A model generated the notes under the pieces. That model saw only the letters and a program-made list of their open reading frames with translations, had not been told where the DNA came from and made no database searches. A stretch of DNA of 16,091 bases. It comes from Endotrypanum monterogeii. Lineage: Eukaryota > Euglenozoa > Kinetoplastea > Trypanosomatida > Trypanosomatidae. A program made the translations under genes and the position numbers. Shown piece by piece: positions 7,096 through 15,999 of the stretch (its first letter is position 1; each line of letters opens with the position of its first letter). Location of the stretch: contig CM007331.1 in NCBI GenBank assembly GCA_000333855.2, positions 270,531-286,621 of the forward strand. Reading direction: 5' to 3'.

Positions 7096-8994
7096 ATGAC
7101 GCATCACCGCGAGCCTTGTATGGAGGTCAACTCTCCGTGTGAGGATGCGCCAGGGGTCTCAGATGTTTCCAGCACCGAGCACATGGTGCATACACTCGAC
7201 ATGAAAAACCAGAGGCCGATCAGTGAACGACGTCGCTTTGCCCTGCTCACGTTGGCTGCCTTTGCCATGATCTGTGCATCGACGTCGTATGCCTTCAACT
7301 TATTCAGCGGGAGCCTCCGGGAGAAGTATGACTATGATTCTCGGCAGATGTCGTCCATTAACACAGTGGGTATGGTGTTGTGCTATTTTTTGCTGCCCTA
7401 CGGCACGTTATTCGACTATTTCGGCCCGTTGCCGGTGTACATCCTCGCATGCGTGCTGGGGCCGCTGGGATTGCTGCTGATGGGTCTGACATTCCAGGGC
7501 GTGATTGCCGGCTCCGTTGTGCGATTTTGTGTCTTCAACGCGTTGCTGAGTCTCGGCAGTCAACTGTTCGACCTCGCGACGGTGGTGACGGTGTTGAGCA
7601 TCTTCCCGACGCGTCGCGGGTGGGTGATTGCGCTACTAAAGACACTGATGGGGTTGGGCTCTGCGATCATCGGCTCCATGCGCACGGGTTTCTTTTTGAC
7701 GTCACCGGCGAACTACTTTTATTTTCTCACTGGGATGGTCCTTGCTATTGGACTGATTTGCATTGCGGTGATGCGGCTGCCATCGTATCATCTGACAGGT
7801 TATCAGCAGAGCTCCCTGGACGACGAGCAGAAGTCGGTCCGCGGTGCGCGCATCGCGGCATACCTGACACAGGAGCCGCCAATGTGGAGGTTCTACATCA
7901 GTATCCTGATCGTTGTTGTGCTTGTCATCTATCTACCGACAACGAGTGCCTTGGCCGCGTTCACACAGGTCGCAAAGAAGGACAACGGTCTGCTCATCTT
8001 TGCTATTGTGACCGTGGTTATCACGGGGGGCTTTCTGCTGATGCTGGTGCCATGTCCATGGCTGGATCGACTGACGACGGGGAAGAGATCGATCGAGGCC
8101 GAGGCGCCGGAGCACGCCGAGGTACTGACGGATATCGACTACATTGCACCGGCGTACCAGACAACCTTCCTGCAGAGCTGCTGCACCGTGAGCCTGTGGT
8201 GCATCCTGTGGACAATGTTCTGTGGCGTAGGTGCCGAGTTCGTTATTATCTTCAATGCGTCGCCGATTTTCTCTGCTTTGACGGAGACGCCGCGACTGGA
8301 TACGACCGTGTCAGCGCTGCTGACCGTGCTGAACGGAGCTGGCAGCGCGCTCGGTCGCCTGTCCATGTCGGTGTTTGAGTCCTACACGCAGAAGCGCAAG
8401 GCCGAGGACCGGTTTCCCATTACCTTTTCTTTCTTTGTGCCGACAACGTTGATTATTGTGTCGATGATATTGTTTCTCGTGTTGCCGGGTCGAGCTCTGT
8501 TGATTGCATTTTCTCTCGCGGCGCTTGGCAACGGCTTCTGCGCTAGCGTGGTGATTCTCGTGATTCGGACGATGTATGCGAAGGATCCTGCGAAGCACTA
8601 CAATTTCGGATTCAACGCTCTGTGGATCGCGGCGATCTTGCTGAACCGCCTGCTCTTCGGCGAGTGGATCGCGTCTCGGGCCGACAGACAAGGCCAGAGG
8701 GTGTGTATCGGCCGCGAGTGTGTGATGATGCCAATGCTCGTCATGATCGGGCTCAACCTGACGGCGCTTCTTTCGGATGTGTATCTGCACGTCCGCTACA
8801 CGCGCTTTGCACGGCGGGTGCTGGAGGAGCGTCGCCGTATTAAGGGGATGACCGCTGCCCAGGGCAGCTCGTCTCTCACCTGCGCCGAGAAGGAGGCTGT
8901 TGTCGGGGAAGTCAGCGATGTGCAATACTCAAGTAACAGTCTCTACGATTCTCTAGAGGAGACCCAGCAGAAGCAAAGGGGTTCTCAGCACTAG
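7096..8994 (+). CDS. Nodulin-like major facilitator superfamily transporter, copy 2
   Basis: A 632-residue polytopic transporter and clear paralogue of copy 1, colinear over almost the whole length; substrate unknown. The N-terminal 47 residues are hydrophilic and about 20 longer than in copy 1. Hydrophobic segments lie near 48-70, 87-109, 110-133, 139-169, 175-199, 205-225, 266-287, 298-319, 365-392, 403-427, 440-463, 467-491, 506-522 and 543-565. Shared motifs are YHLTGY (231-236), AEFVII (380-385), LTVLNG (409-414) and YAKDPAKHYNFGF (494-506). The central polar loop (about 321-350) is short. The tail (about 577-632) is hydrophilic and ends at TAG 8992-8994. The ATG at 7096 is the first in frame; an in-frame TTG at 7081 is not a credible start. 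Divergence from copy 1 is spread along the protein, so this is an old duplication, not a recent array copy. Confidence 0.95.
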   Translation: MTHHREPCMEVNSPCEDAPGVSDVSSTEHMVHTLDMKNQRPISERRRFALLTLAAFAMICASTSYAFNLFSGSLREKYDYDSRQMSSINTVGMVLCYFLLPYGTLFDYFGPLPVYILACVLGPLGLLLMGLTFQGVIAGSVVRFCVFNALLSLGSQLFDLATVVTVLSIFPTRRGWVIALLKTLMGLGSAIIGSMRTGFFLTSPANYFYFLTGMVLAIGLICIAVMRLPSYHLTGYQQSSLDDEQKSVRGARIAAYLTQEPPMWRFYISILIVVVLVIYLPTTSALAAFTQVAKKDNGLLIFAIVTVVITGGFLLMLVPCPWLDRLTTGKRSIEAEAPEHAEVLTDIDYIAPAYQTTFLQSCCTVSLWCILWTMFCGVGAEFVIIFNASPIFSALTETPRLDTTVSALLTVLNGAGSALGRLSMSVFESYTQKRKAEDRFPITFSFFVPTTLIIVSMILFLVLPGRALLIAFSLAALGNGFCASVVILVIRTMYAKDPAKHYNFGFNALWIAAILLNRLLFGEWIASRADRQGQRVCIGRECVMMPMLVMIGLNLTALLSDVYLHVRYTRFARRVLEERRRIKGMTAAQGSSSLTCAEKEAVVGEVSDVQYSSNSLYDSLEETQQKQRGSQH

Positions 8995-9695
8995 AGTCGA
9001 GGAATGTCGTTTATTTATTTTATTTTAAATTCTTTTGGACGAGGCGGGGAAATGCAGGTTCGACAACACCAGACTCTGTGCAACACTCAGCTGCAATACT
9101 TGGTTGCTGTCAATTCTGCAACGACCACGCACGATGCCTTCCTTCCTTCCTTCTCACTGCATGTGTGTCTGTCTGTCTCTCTGTATTATACATTGCGCCC
9201 TTGCCCGAGTGCTCTGCCGCGATACCTGTAGCCAGGTTGGCGGTGAGGCTTGTGGGCAAGAATTTACGCAGAGGTCGACGCACGTCTTCCCCCTGCTGTT
9301 TGTTGATAGGAACGCCTTCAGCAGAATTTGGAGGGGTGACTGGTGCACACATGCACACACATTTTTGTCCTCGTTACACTCCTCGCCTCCTCTCTCCTCT
9401 CCAGATGGTCATGAAGAGATGTTGAAGCTGAGGCGTGAGAGAAGTGCGAGTGAGCGATTATACAGAGCACCTGAAGATGTTCGTGTGCATCAGTGAAGTG
9501 AGACGGCGAGAAAATATCGGACTCGGGGTTGGTCGAGGTCGTGTGAGGGCAAGGGAGTCATCTACAGTAATTTTATTGGAAATGTTGTATACCAGCGAGG
9601 TGTAGGGGAAGGGTGAGCGGTGGGGTGTCCCGGGCCTCCGAGCCCTTTTTTTTTTTTGTCTCGTTTTATACTGGACTACTGTTTCTTGCTTGCTA

Positions 9696-9720
9696 CCCCT
9701 CCCCTCCCCTCCCCTCCCCT
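9696..9720 (+). repeat. (CCCCT)5 tandem repeat
   Basis: Five consecutive five-base CCCCT units, with pyrimidine-rich sequence on both sides. The complementary strand is a run of AGGGG units, hence G-quadruplex-capable. As a polypyrimidine stretch on the + strand it could also act in RNA processing, but no gene start follows nearby. Confidence 0.9.
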
Positions 9721-9853
9721 CCCTGCTCTCCCCCTTTTTTCTTTACTGTTTAGTGCGATTGGCTCAAATCCCAATGGAGTGGATCTTTTTTCTTCATTTT
9801 TTTTTCGTTTTTGAGTTCTGAGAAACATTGCAGGGTTGCCGGCATATTCGTGT

Positions 9854-9873
9854 TGTGTGTGTGTGTGTGTGTG
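9854..9873. repeat. (TG)n microsatellite
   Basis: About 20 bp of alternating TG immediately before the AU-rich block. Confidence 0.9.
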
Positions 9874-9879
9874 CCTGCT

Positions 9880-10115
9880 GTTATTTATTATATTTATTAA
9901 TATTGTTATGCGTTTCTTTGTTATATATTTAATAGTTCTATTTATTTTCTATTTATTTATTCATTTTCTTTCTCTCTCTCTCTCTTTTTTTTCCGTTTTT
10001 TTTTCTTCCCCTCTTTTGTTCTCCATTATTATGATATCTATTTTTATTTTATTTTATTTTTGTATGTGTGTGCTTGTAATGTATTATATTGCTTTTTGTA
10101 AATAATATAATAAAA
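9880..10115 (+). promoter_or_regulatory. AU-rich block with repeated ATTTA pentamers
   Basis: This strongly A/T-rich stretch contains about six ATTTA pentamers between 9880 and 9965, two of them overlapping, then more TTTTATTTTA-type sequence near 10035-10060 and AATAATATAATAAAAA near 10101-10116. It lies 0.9-1.1 kb downstream of transporter copy 2. AU-rich elements in 3'UTRs influence mRNA stability in trypanosomatids and other eukaryotes. Membership in the copy 2 3'UTR is inferred, since the polyadenylation site is unknown. Confidence 0.4.
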
Positions 10116-10289
10116 AGAAATCTGGTGTTCTACTATTTTTTTTTTCGTTTCTTCTTTCCTCGCGTCATCTTCTATTTGTTTACTTGTGGGTGCTTTCAGT
10201 TAGCATAAACAGCGACCCTCCCACCCTACCCCACTTCCACCCACTCTTTCTTCTTGCTTCCGATTTTTATTTATGTACGTGTGATTCGC

Positions 10290-10310
10290 ATATATATATA
10301 TATATATATA
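10290..10310. repeat. (AT)n microsatellite
   Basis: About 21 bp of alternating AT followed by TATG-type units. Confidence 0.92.
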
Positions 10311-10457
10311 TGTATGTATACGTGTGTGTCTCTCTCTTTCTGCGTGTGACTGTGTAGATGGGCTTGTATGCGTCTCTGCAAATAATCATAAAAAAGTAAT
10401 GTATGCAAAGCAGTTCAGGAACAGCACAATGAAAAATAATGAGGGAGGAGGAAAAAA

Positions 10458-10485
<28 letters not shown>
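10458..10485. repeat. (GT)n microsatellite
   Basis: About 28 bp of alternating GT, the longest such tract in the window, preceded by a short purine run. Confidence 0.95.
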
Positions 10486-10490
<5 letters not shown>

Positions 10491-10880
10491 GGGGAGGTGA
10501 AGGGGGCTCGAATGTTAAGGGGCAGAAAAATAGTTTAATCTTTTCGCTTCTTGCCTCCTTTTTGTATCTGATACGGCCACCTCTTCTACTGTTTTCTCAC
10601 CACTTTTGTTTTAGGCCCTTTATGGCTACATATATATATGTGCATGTATATATATATGTATGTATACGTATTCGCGTTCCGGTGCCTCCCTTCCTCCCCT
10701 CACTGGCTCACCTCTCACCCCTAACCCACTTACCAACTTCTTGTTATCGATGATGATGATCAAATCGATGTTTCCCCTCCGTTCTCTCTCTCTATATATA
10801 GAAGCAACATTTTTCGCTCGCGCTTTATCTTTTTTTTTTGTTAAAATATTTTAAGAAAGTTTTTGATATGATAGATGCCC

Positions 10881-10901
10881 GTGTGTGTGTGTGTGTGTGT
10901 G
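10881..10901. repeat. (GT)n microsatellite
   Basis: About 21 bp of alternating GT in the downstream spacer of copy 2. Confidence 0.93.
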
Positions 10902-11161
10902 CGGCTCTGTTTCTTACTCCTCCCTTTTTTTTTCCACCAATTGTTTGGCCATCTTTCTGCGCGCGCTCGAGCTCTTCTTCTTTCATTTTTATATTTCCGA
11001 TAAATATCATTTTTTTTTTATTCCCGCCTCTCGCACCCTTCCGTCATACCTCTCCTCTTCTTCTCCCGTTCCTGTTGCTCCGTCAACGAAGGATGCGAGA
11101 GGCGGGGGCTGTGGAGTATGAGGGCGATATTTATCATACTTAGGTGAGAGGATGTGGTGAG

Positions 11162-11214
11162 AGCAGCAGCAGCAGCGGGGGTGGGTGTAGAGTTTGGGTG
11201 GTGGTGGTGAAGGA
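11162..11214 (+). repeat. (AGC)n plus G-rich and GGT repeats
   Basis: About five AGC triplets are followed by a GGGGG, GGG, GGG series and then GGT triplets. It is purine- and G-rich on the + strand, unlike most of the surrounding spacer. Confidence 0.75.
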
Positions 11215-11338
11215 GTACACGTCTGTGCACCGCACAATGGAAAGACATACCTGTCTGAACTCATGGACACACCTTGAGGGGTGTGATAGTGTGGCACAAC
11301 ATGAATGCGCCAGTCCCATGTCTTTGGTATCACCTGTG

Positions 11339-11358
11339 GTGTGTGTGTGTGTGTGTGT
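11339..11358. repeat. (GT)n microsatellite
   Basis: About 20 bp of alternating GT. Confidence 0.93.
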
Positions 11359-12059
11359 TGGAGAGTCCTTGTATCGTGGTGTACGAGGTTAGACACAACT
11401 AACCCGCCCCCCCCCCCCTCTCTCGAGGGCAGGTCCACATTCTTTTTCTCGCGCTCTATCTCCCGACTCTTTATGCAGCCTGCGTGCACATCCCCACAAA
11501 AACAAAAACAAAAAAAAAGGTGGGAAGTGAAAAAAAAAGGAAAGTCGAGTACGTATACTCACTCTTTTTTTTTTTGGTTCTGTCATAGCTCCCTCTTGCT
11601 ATTCCTCCACGTCTCATCGCCCGGAGAATGGGGGCGGGAGCGACCTTGCTTTTGTTCCTTAACGCTCATATCGCCACACGTGCCTCTCCCTTCCCCTTCT
11701 AGCTTTGCCTTCACTTTCTGCGGGGCAGCTTCTTTGTACATTCCCTCCATAGTGACAGACACCATGGATTTCGCTTCCGCACCTCACGAGTACTTCTCTG
11801 GTGGTTGTCGACTTTGCACATCTTCCTAAGTTTTTTTTTTTTCTTTCACCAGTGATATCGTGAGAGGAAGTGCGTGTACGTCCGTGTGACCTGAGTCGCT
11901 TGGGGTGCTCCGTGGATAGCCTCAAAGTTTTCGATGGAGGCAGTCGTAGTGCATATATGGGAACACTTGTTAAGCTACGAGTGTGGACATCGTCACCCCT
12001 CGCCCCTCTTCTCTCCCCCTTCAGCACTCTCTTCTTCCCGTTACGCACACACACACACC

Positions 12060-12097
12060 TTTAATTCTCTCAATTCGCTTTTCCTACACCAGCAGGC
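12060..12097 (+). promoter_or_regulatory. Relic polypyrimidine tract and acceptor upstream of the transporter pseudogene
   Basis: A C/T-rich stretch leads to AG dinucleotides at 12091-12092 and 12094-12095, a few bases before the ATG at 12098. The arrangement resembles that of transporter copy 1. It suggests that the pseudogene once had, and may still have, a usable trans-splice acceptor. Confidence 0.45.
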
Positions 12098-12765
12098 ATG
12101 ACTGCACTTGGGTTCACCCACTCGAGTGTAGTTGCTCAACACCACTCCACTCTCAAAAAAAAAAAGGGACCAGAACGATGGCAAAAGCTCAACGCTCAGT
12201 GTGAGGGGACGACATACTCGATATCTGCGAGTGCTGGGGACACTGTCTCCAACGATAAAACCTTTAATTTGGAGGCAGCCAGTACGGTGCGTCATTTATA
12301 CACCCTGTAGCGTCAAGCGCCCGGAGGAGTCGAAGAGGGGCACTCAATTCATCGCTGCTGCCTATGTCGTTAGATTTGCATCCACTTCGTACGTCCATGG
12401 AAAATCCTCAGTCGGTACCTTGCTGCAGAAGGACAACTAATAATTGTGTCACATGCCGATCATTGACTCTGCTAGTGTTGCTCCCCCCCCAAATACCTCT
12501 CGTTTTTATTTTTTCCCCAATTTTCTGGGTGTTGAAGCCAAGGGTTCTGCATCTTCCAATTTTCTTTTTTTGGGTTATCTGCATCCCTACTCATCTCGTT
12601 CCCATCGGCGCTCTCTGCATGAGTCTGCTGTACTCCAGGGCGTGATTGCCGACGCCGCTGTGCGGTCTTGTGTCTCCAACGCGTTGTTGAGTCTCGGCAG
12701 TCAACTGTTCAACCTTGTGACGGCGCTGACGGTGTTGAGCATCTTCATTGAGTTAATCTCCTCGC
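12098..12765 (+). pseudogene. Broken third copy of the nodulin-like MFS transporter (N-terminal half only)
   Basis: The clearest homology to copy 2 is at 12630-12750. There the translation reads ALLSLGSQLFNLVTALTVLS against ALLSLGSQLFDLATVVTVLS (copy 2 residues 149-168), with high DNA similarity. Upstream, ASTSY and the flanking residues (around 12380) align with copy 2 residues 61-65. In the same frame, two adjacent stops (TAA 12438-12440 and TAA 12441-12443) fall at copy 2 residues 80-81, and the alignment resumes with MPIIDS against MSSINT. Between about 12575 and 12638 the similarity moves to another frame, then returns, and about 36 extra bases are present. Before about 12300 it is weaker and in a third frame (STVRHLYTL against STEHMVHTL). 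Homology stops near 12765, after the equivalent of residue 170. The C-terminal two thirds are absent. It cannot make a functional transporter. Confidence 0.85.
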
Positions 12766-13142
12766 GTGTAGACAGGGCGCCAGAGAATCAGCGACAAGCT
12801 CAAGAAAAAAAAATATCTTCTGCCCCTCGCGGGGTTTAGCGAACAGAAGGTAGTCACGGTTGCATCACTCAACCGTACGTGTTTTCAGGCGTTTTTATTA
12901 CCGCGAAACGACTTTTTTTTTTTTTTGGTGGTGTTTGAGTTGCACTCGTCCACCTAGGAAAAAGAAAAAAAAAGACACATGTTTGTACCGAGTTCATTGC
13001 CCTCGACATGGTGATGCAGGCTTCATTGACTGTCTTTAAGGACGCGACTCGTATTTCTGAGTGGATCAGGAAGGCAGAAACATCACCGCATTAGCAACTC
13101 TCTCGCGCGCTCTCTCTCTCTTTCTCTGTGTGTGTGTCTCAC
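12766..13142. other. Spacer between transporter pseudogene and ankyrin gene
   Basis: I see no gene here. It contains two poly-T/poly-A runs (12913-12926 and 12961-12973) and unremarkable mixed sequence. The first ~25 bases may be a last trace of transporter homology, but it is too weak to claim. Confidence 0.6.
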
Positions 13143-13236
13143 TTTTTTTTTTTTGTTTCTTCCTGCTCTTGTTCTCTTCTTCTTCGTTTTTTTTTCCCCA
13201 TCGTTCTTGACAGACTCTCCTCGGCCTCCATCACAG
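13143..13236 (+). promoter_or_regulatory. Polypyrimidine tract and likely trans-splice acceptor of the ankyrin gene
   Basis: Nearly unbroken pyrimidines run from 13143 to about 13200, the longest tract next to a gene in the window. The first AG downstream is 13212-13213, giving a leader of about 114 nt; a second is 13235-13236. Inferred from architecture only. Confidence 0.65.
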
Positions 13237-13327
13237 AAAAAAAAAAGAAAACATACCTACAGACACAATATCTTTTCTGTTTGTCTACACCCCCTGCCCT
13301 CGCTCCTTCCCTTTCCCTTCTATTGTC

Positions 13328-14008
13328 ATGTCCACCACCGCAAAAAATTCCGAGATGACTTACTTCACCGCCATCGCCAACCGCGATGTGGAGGCGATCA
13401 AGAGGCTTATCGCGCAGCACTGCAACGTGAATGAGGTATCTCAGGATCCTGCATTGTACCACCGCACCCCTCTTCACGTTTGTGTCTGGGACAACTTTGT
13501 GGATGGGGCAAAACTGCTTCTCGATGCCGGCGCGGATGTAAACGCCTTGGACGATCTGCATGACAGCCCATACCTTCTTTCCGGTGCCGAGGGGCGACAG
13601 GAGATCATGGAGCATATTTATAAGAACGCTGAGAGGACAATGCGGTACGGTGGTGCATCGAGCTCTCGTAAGAAGATGAGTGTACCCGACTACTCGATCG
13701 TGAACCGATACGGAGGCTCCGCCCTCATCCCCGCCTGCGAGCGCGGTCATGTGGAGATGGTGCGCCTGCTTCTGGAGAAGGGCGTTGATGTGAACCACTA
13801 CAACTACTACAAATGGACCGGCCTACTGGAGGCTGTCGAGCTTGGCGGCGACGATCGTGAACATGTCGAGATTGTTAAGCTCCTCATCGAGCATGGTGTG
13901 GATGTGAACCAGGTGGACGGGGAAGGCAAGACGCCTCTGTTCCTCGCGCGACAGCGTAAGGAAAAGCGTATTTGCGCGCTTCTGGAGGCTGCCGGAGCAC
14001 ACGAATAA
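13328..14008 (+). CDS. Ankyrin-repeat protein, 226 aa
   Basis: A small soluble protein made almost entirely of ankyrin repeats, a protein-protein interaction fold; the partner is unknown. I see no signal peptide or membrane segment. Six units are visible: about 9-45 (degenerate), 46-78 (TPLHVCVW, then LLLDAGADVNALD), 79-127 (interrupted), 128-161 (ALIPACERGHVEMVRLLLEK), 162-200 (LLEAVELGGDDREHVEIVKLL) and 201-225 (TPLFLARQ, capping). Residues about 101-121 are a Ser/Lys-rich insertion in unit 3. The wording of units 4-6, with the GGDD-type insertion in unit 5, closely recalls a family of ~200-230 residue bacterial ankyrin proteins, so bacterial ancestry is possible. The ATG at 13328 is the first in frame after the acceptor; the stop is TAA 14006-14008. 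The gene is unrelated to its transporter neighbours and probably just shares their polycistronic unit. Confidence 0.93.
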   Translation: MSTTAKNSEMTYFTAIANRDVEAIKRLIAQHCNVNEVSQDPALYHRTPLHVCVWDNFVDGAKLLLDAGADVNALDDLHDSPYLLSGAEGRQEIMEHIYKNAERTMRYGGASSSRKKMSVPDYSIVNRYGGSALIPACERGHVEMVRLLLEKGVDVNHYNYYKWTGLLEAVELGGDDREHVEIVKLLIEHGVDVNQVDGEGKTPLFLARQRKEKRICALLEAAGAHE

Positions 14009-14260
14009 GGCACTAAGAAGGTAAAAGCAGCAACATCAAGCAAGAAAATCAACAAAAGAACTTAAGCTTGTACCTTCACTTCCGTATCTCGCCATCAGAG
14101 TTTCCACAGGGAGTCCTACATGGGAAGCGCACACTGCTTGATAAGGGACCATCGAATTGTGCTCATGCGGTGGTCAGTGCTTGAAGCGCTGCTTTTTTTT
14201 TTTAGTTGTTGTTGATGTTGCCTCACATGCTCTTTCTTTTCGGCATATAAATATAAAACA

Positions 14261-14282
14261 TATATATATATATATATATATA
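14261..14282. repeat. (TA)n microsatellite
   Basis: About 22 bp of alternating TA followed by TTTATATTTATT-like sequence, in the presumed ankyrin 3'UTR. Confidence 0.93.
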
Positions 14283-14534
14283 TTTTATATTTATTTATAT
14301 TTATCCCCTTTCTCCCTCCTTTCCAACCAACGGCTACGCCGCCGATGTCTCCTCATCCTCATCCTCAAGGGACTGATTTCTTACTGACGGCGGTTCACCG
14401 CACCCTCATGGCAGAAAGGAGCGGAGGGGCAAGGCAAGCATACATGCATACATCCGCGGGCCGTATCGTATAATCCCCACCCACTCACCGACTTTCTCTA
14501 CGTCCCTGTATGCGCATGCGTGTGCATGAGTGTC

Positions 14535-14554
14535 TGTGTGTGTGTGTGTGTGTG
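14535..14554. repeat. (GT)n microsatellite
   Basis: About 20 bp of alternating GT, preceded by imperfect GT/GC units. Confidence 0.9.
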
Positions 14555-15301
14555 CGCCGTCCGTGTCATGCGCACCAGATGCCCGATGGACCGGAATTCG
14601 TTTCACTCGATCCGCACTGCTTTCTGTCAGAGGAGCCTCGGGTGGTAGCAGGACTTCTTGTGAATCTGTGTCTCTGGGTAGGGTTTGGTGCGGAGCCTAT
14701 GCTGTGATGGATGCGTTCAGGCGTAGCGGCCACTCTTTTCCATGCGTGCGCTCCTCCCTGCACCCCTCCCTCCCCCCCTCCCTCTCCCCCCCCGCTTTGT
14801 TCGATGCTTCCGTGGGGGAGGCCAAAAGGAGGGGTGGAGGCAAAGAGTGATAACTTCACCTATTTATATAGGGGCTTAGGCGACTTTGTGTGTGCGCCGG
14901 GTCGGGGGCACACGCCGAAGGGAACAGGGGTTATCCGTGAAAGTCGCTGCTGAGTCTTGTCGTCTCCTCTTATGAGTTTCTGCGGTCACCCTCATGTACA
15001 TATGCGGATGTGCGCCTGTGTATGTGTGTGTGGGTGCTGGCGGCCGAGGTGGTGGGCGGGGATCGTGTGTATTTCATATTTTTCTCTCTGTATCGTGTGT
15101 GTTATTCGCTTTTATTGTTTTTGCTGCTTGCGTTTTTGCTCACGCGATCGCTCAGCTACCTCACTTACACCCTTCCCTGGCCCTTGTGATATCCAGGCCG
15201 ACCTCATTCTGCGCAAGTTAATGTGTTGGTGTTTGTGTGTTATTCGAGTACTGCTCCCAGCGGTTTTTTTCTCACTCCTAATACGTCTCGGGTGTCTATG
15301 T

Positions 15302-15436
15302 CCTTCCCCCCCCTTCCCCCTCCCTTCTCCCCCCCCCTCCGGACACTCGGTATCGTTTTTTTTCTCCTTCCCGGCCTCTTTTCTTTGGTAAAATGAAGAG
15401 CCCATACGACAGGGGGAGGGCGGGGGGATTTGAGGG
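15302..15436. repeat. C-tract followed by G-tract with quadruplex and hairpin potential
   Basis: A C-rich stretch (15302-15344, several runs of five to nine C) is followed about 70 bp later by GGGGG, GGG, GGGGGG and GGG runs at 15412-15436 with loops of 1, 1 and 6 bases. The G block meets the usual four-run quadruplex pattern on the + strand, and the C block does so on the minus strand. The two blocks are also partly complementary, so a hairpin is an alternative. Confidence 0.7.
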
Positions 15437-15465
15437 AGCAAGACGGCGGCTCCGTCTTCAGGGAA

Positions 15466-15487
15466 ATATATATATATATATATATAT
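15466..15487. repeat. (AT)n microsatellite
   Basis: About 22 bp of alternating AT, close after the G-rich block. Confidence 0.93.
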
Positions 15488-15953
15488 TTGTTTTTATAAA
15501 GATGGACAAAGCTCAATAGACTAATATCCCTGGTCCAGGTTCCACTCGCTTCCACGGGGGAGAGGAGGATGCGGAGGGAGGGGATGAGTGGTTGAGTGGG
15601 TAACGGGGTGCGTGGATGCGTGCGCGTGTTTCTGTCTGAGGTAGTGTACACACATACATACCTAGATACACTTGTGAGCATATATGTCACAACACTTGTC
15701 CCTCATTTCTCTTCACACGTTATTGCGTATCATGTGCGTGAGGCTACGGAGGACTCTGTGTAAGTTTTTATCTGTAATGCAACCACTCCTCCGCCTTTTT
15801 TTTATTCATTCACTCACTCACTCGTTTCTTTTTTTTTTTCTCTTCTTCTTTCTTTCTGTCTTGTCGTGGGAAAAACCACAGGACTCTTGTTCTCGATCTT
15901 TATACCAGCGTTTAATAATAGTAAAAAAGAAAGGGAAAGGCAACTACATCACT

Positions 15954-15996
<43 letters not shown>
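15954..15996. repeat. (AC)n followed by (AT)n
   Basis: About 15 bp of AC repeats run into about 28 bp of alternating AT, directly before the anomalous last 92 bases. Confidence 0.92.
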
Positions 15997-15998
<2 letters not shown>

Positions 15999-15999
15999 A

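Larger units (their letters stand above)
8995..12097. other. 3.1-kb spacer downstream of transporter copy 2, no convincing gene
   Basis: This contains the presumed 3'UTR of copy 2 and low-complexity spacer. Open frames such as 9035-9496, 11305-11829 and 11659-12054 (minus) overlap each other on both strands. They have biased compositions driven by repeats and show no domain or transporter similarity I can recognise. Notable contents are listed separately: a CCCCT repeat, an AU-rich block, several (GT)n tracts and an AGC repeat. Confidence 0.75.

Noticed and set aside
7380..8378. Open frame of 332 codons inside transporter copy 2
   Set aside because: Shadow frame of a G/C-rich third-position gene. 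The copy 2 frame has the conserved motifs and paralogue support.
9750..9785. B-box-like sequence suggesting a tRNA or RNA polymerase III gene
   Set aside because: The GGCTCAAATCC-like word has no matching acceptor stem, anticodon arm or A box at the right distance.
13139..13798. Minus-strand open frame of 219 codons opposite the ankyrin gene
   Set aside because: It is antisense to a clear ankyrin-repeat protein and ends in the complement of the polypyrimidine tract as Lys/Glu runs.
14570..14960. Possible SIDER-type degenerate retroposon in the ankyrin 3' region
   Set aside because: The block is more complex and G/C-richer than its surroundings, but I could not recognise the family's 5' signature, an A-rich tail with target-site duplications, or a second copy in the window. 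A search against SIDER models would decide.
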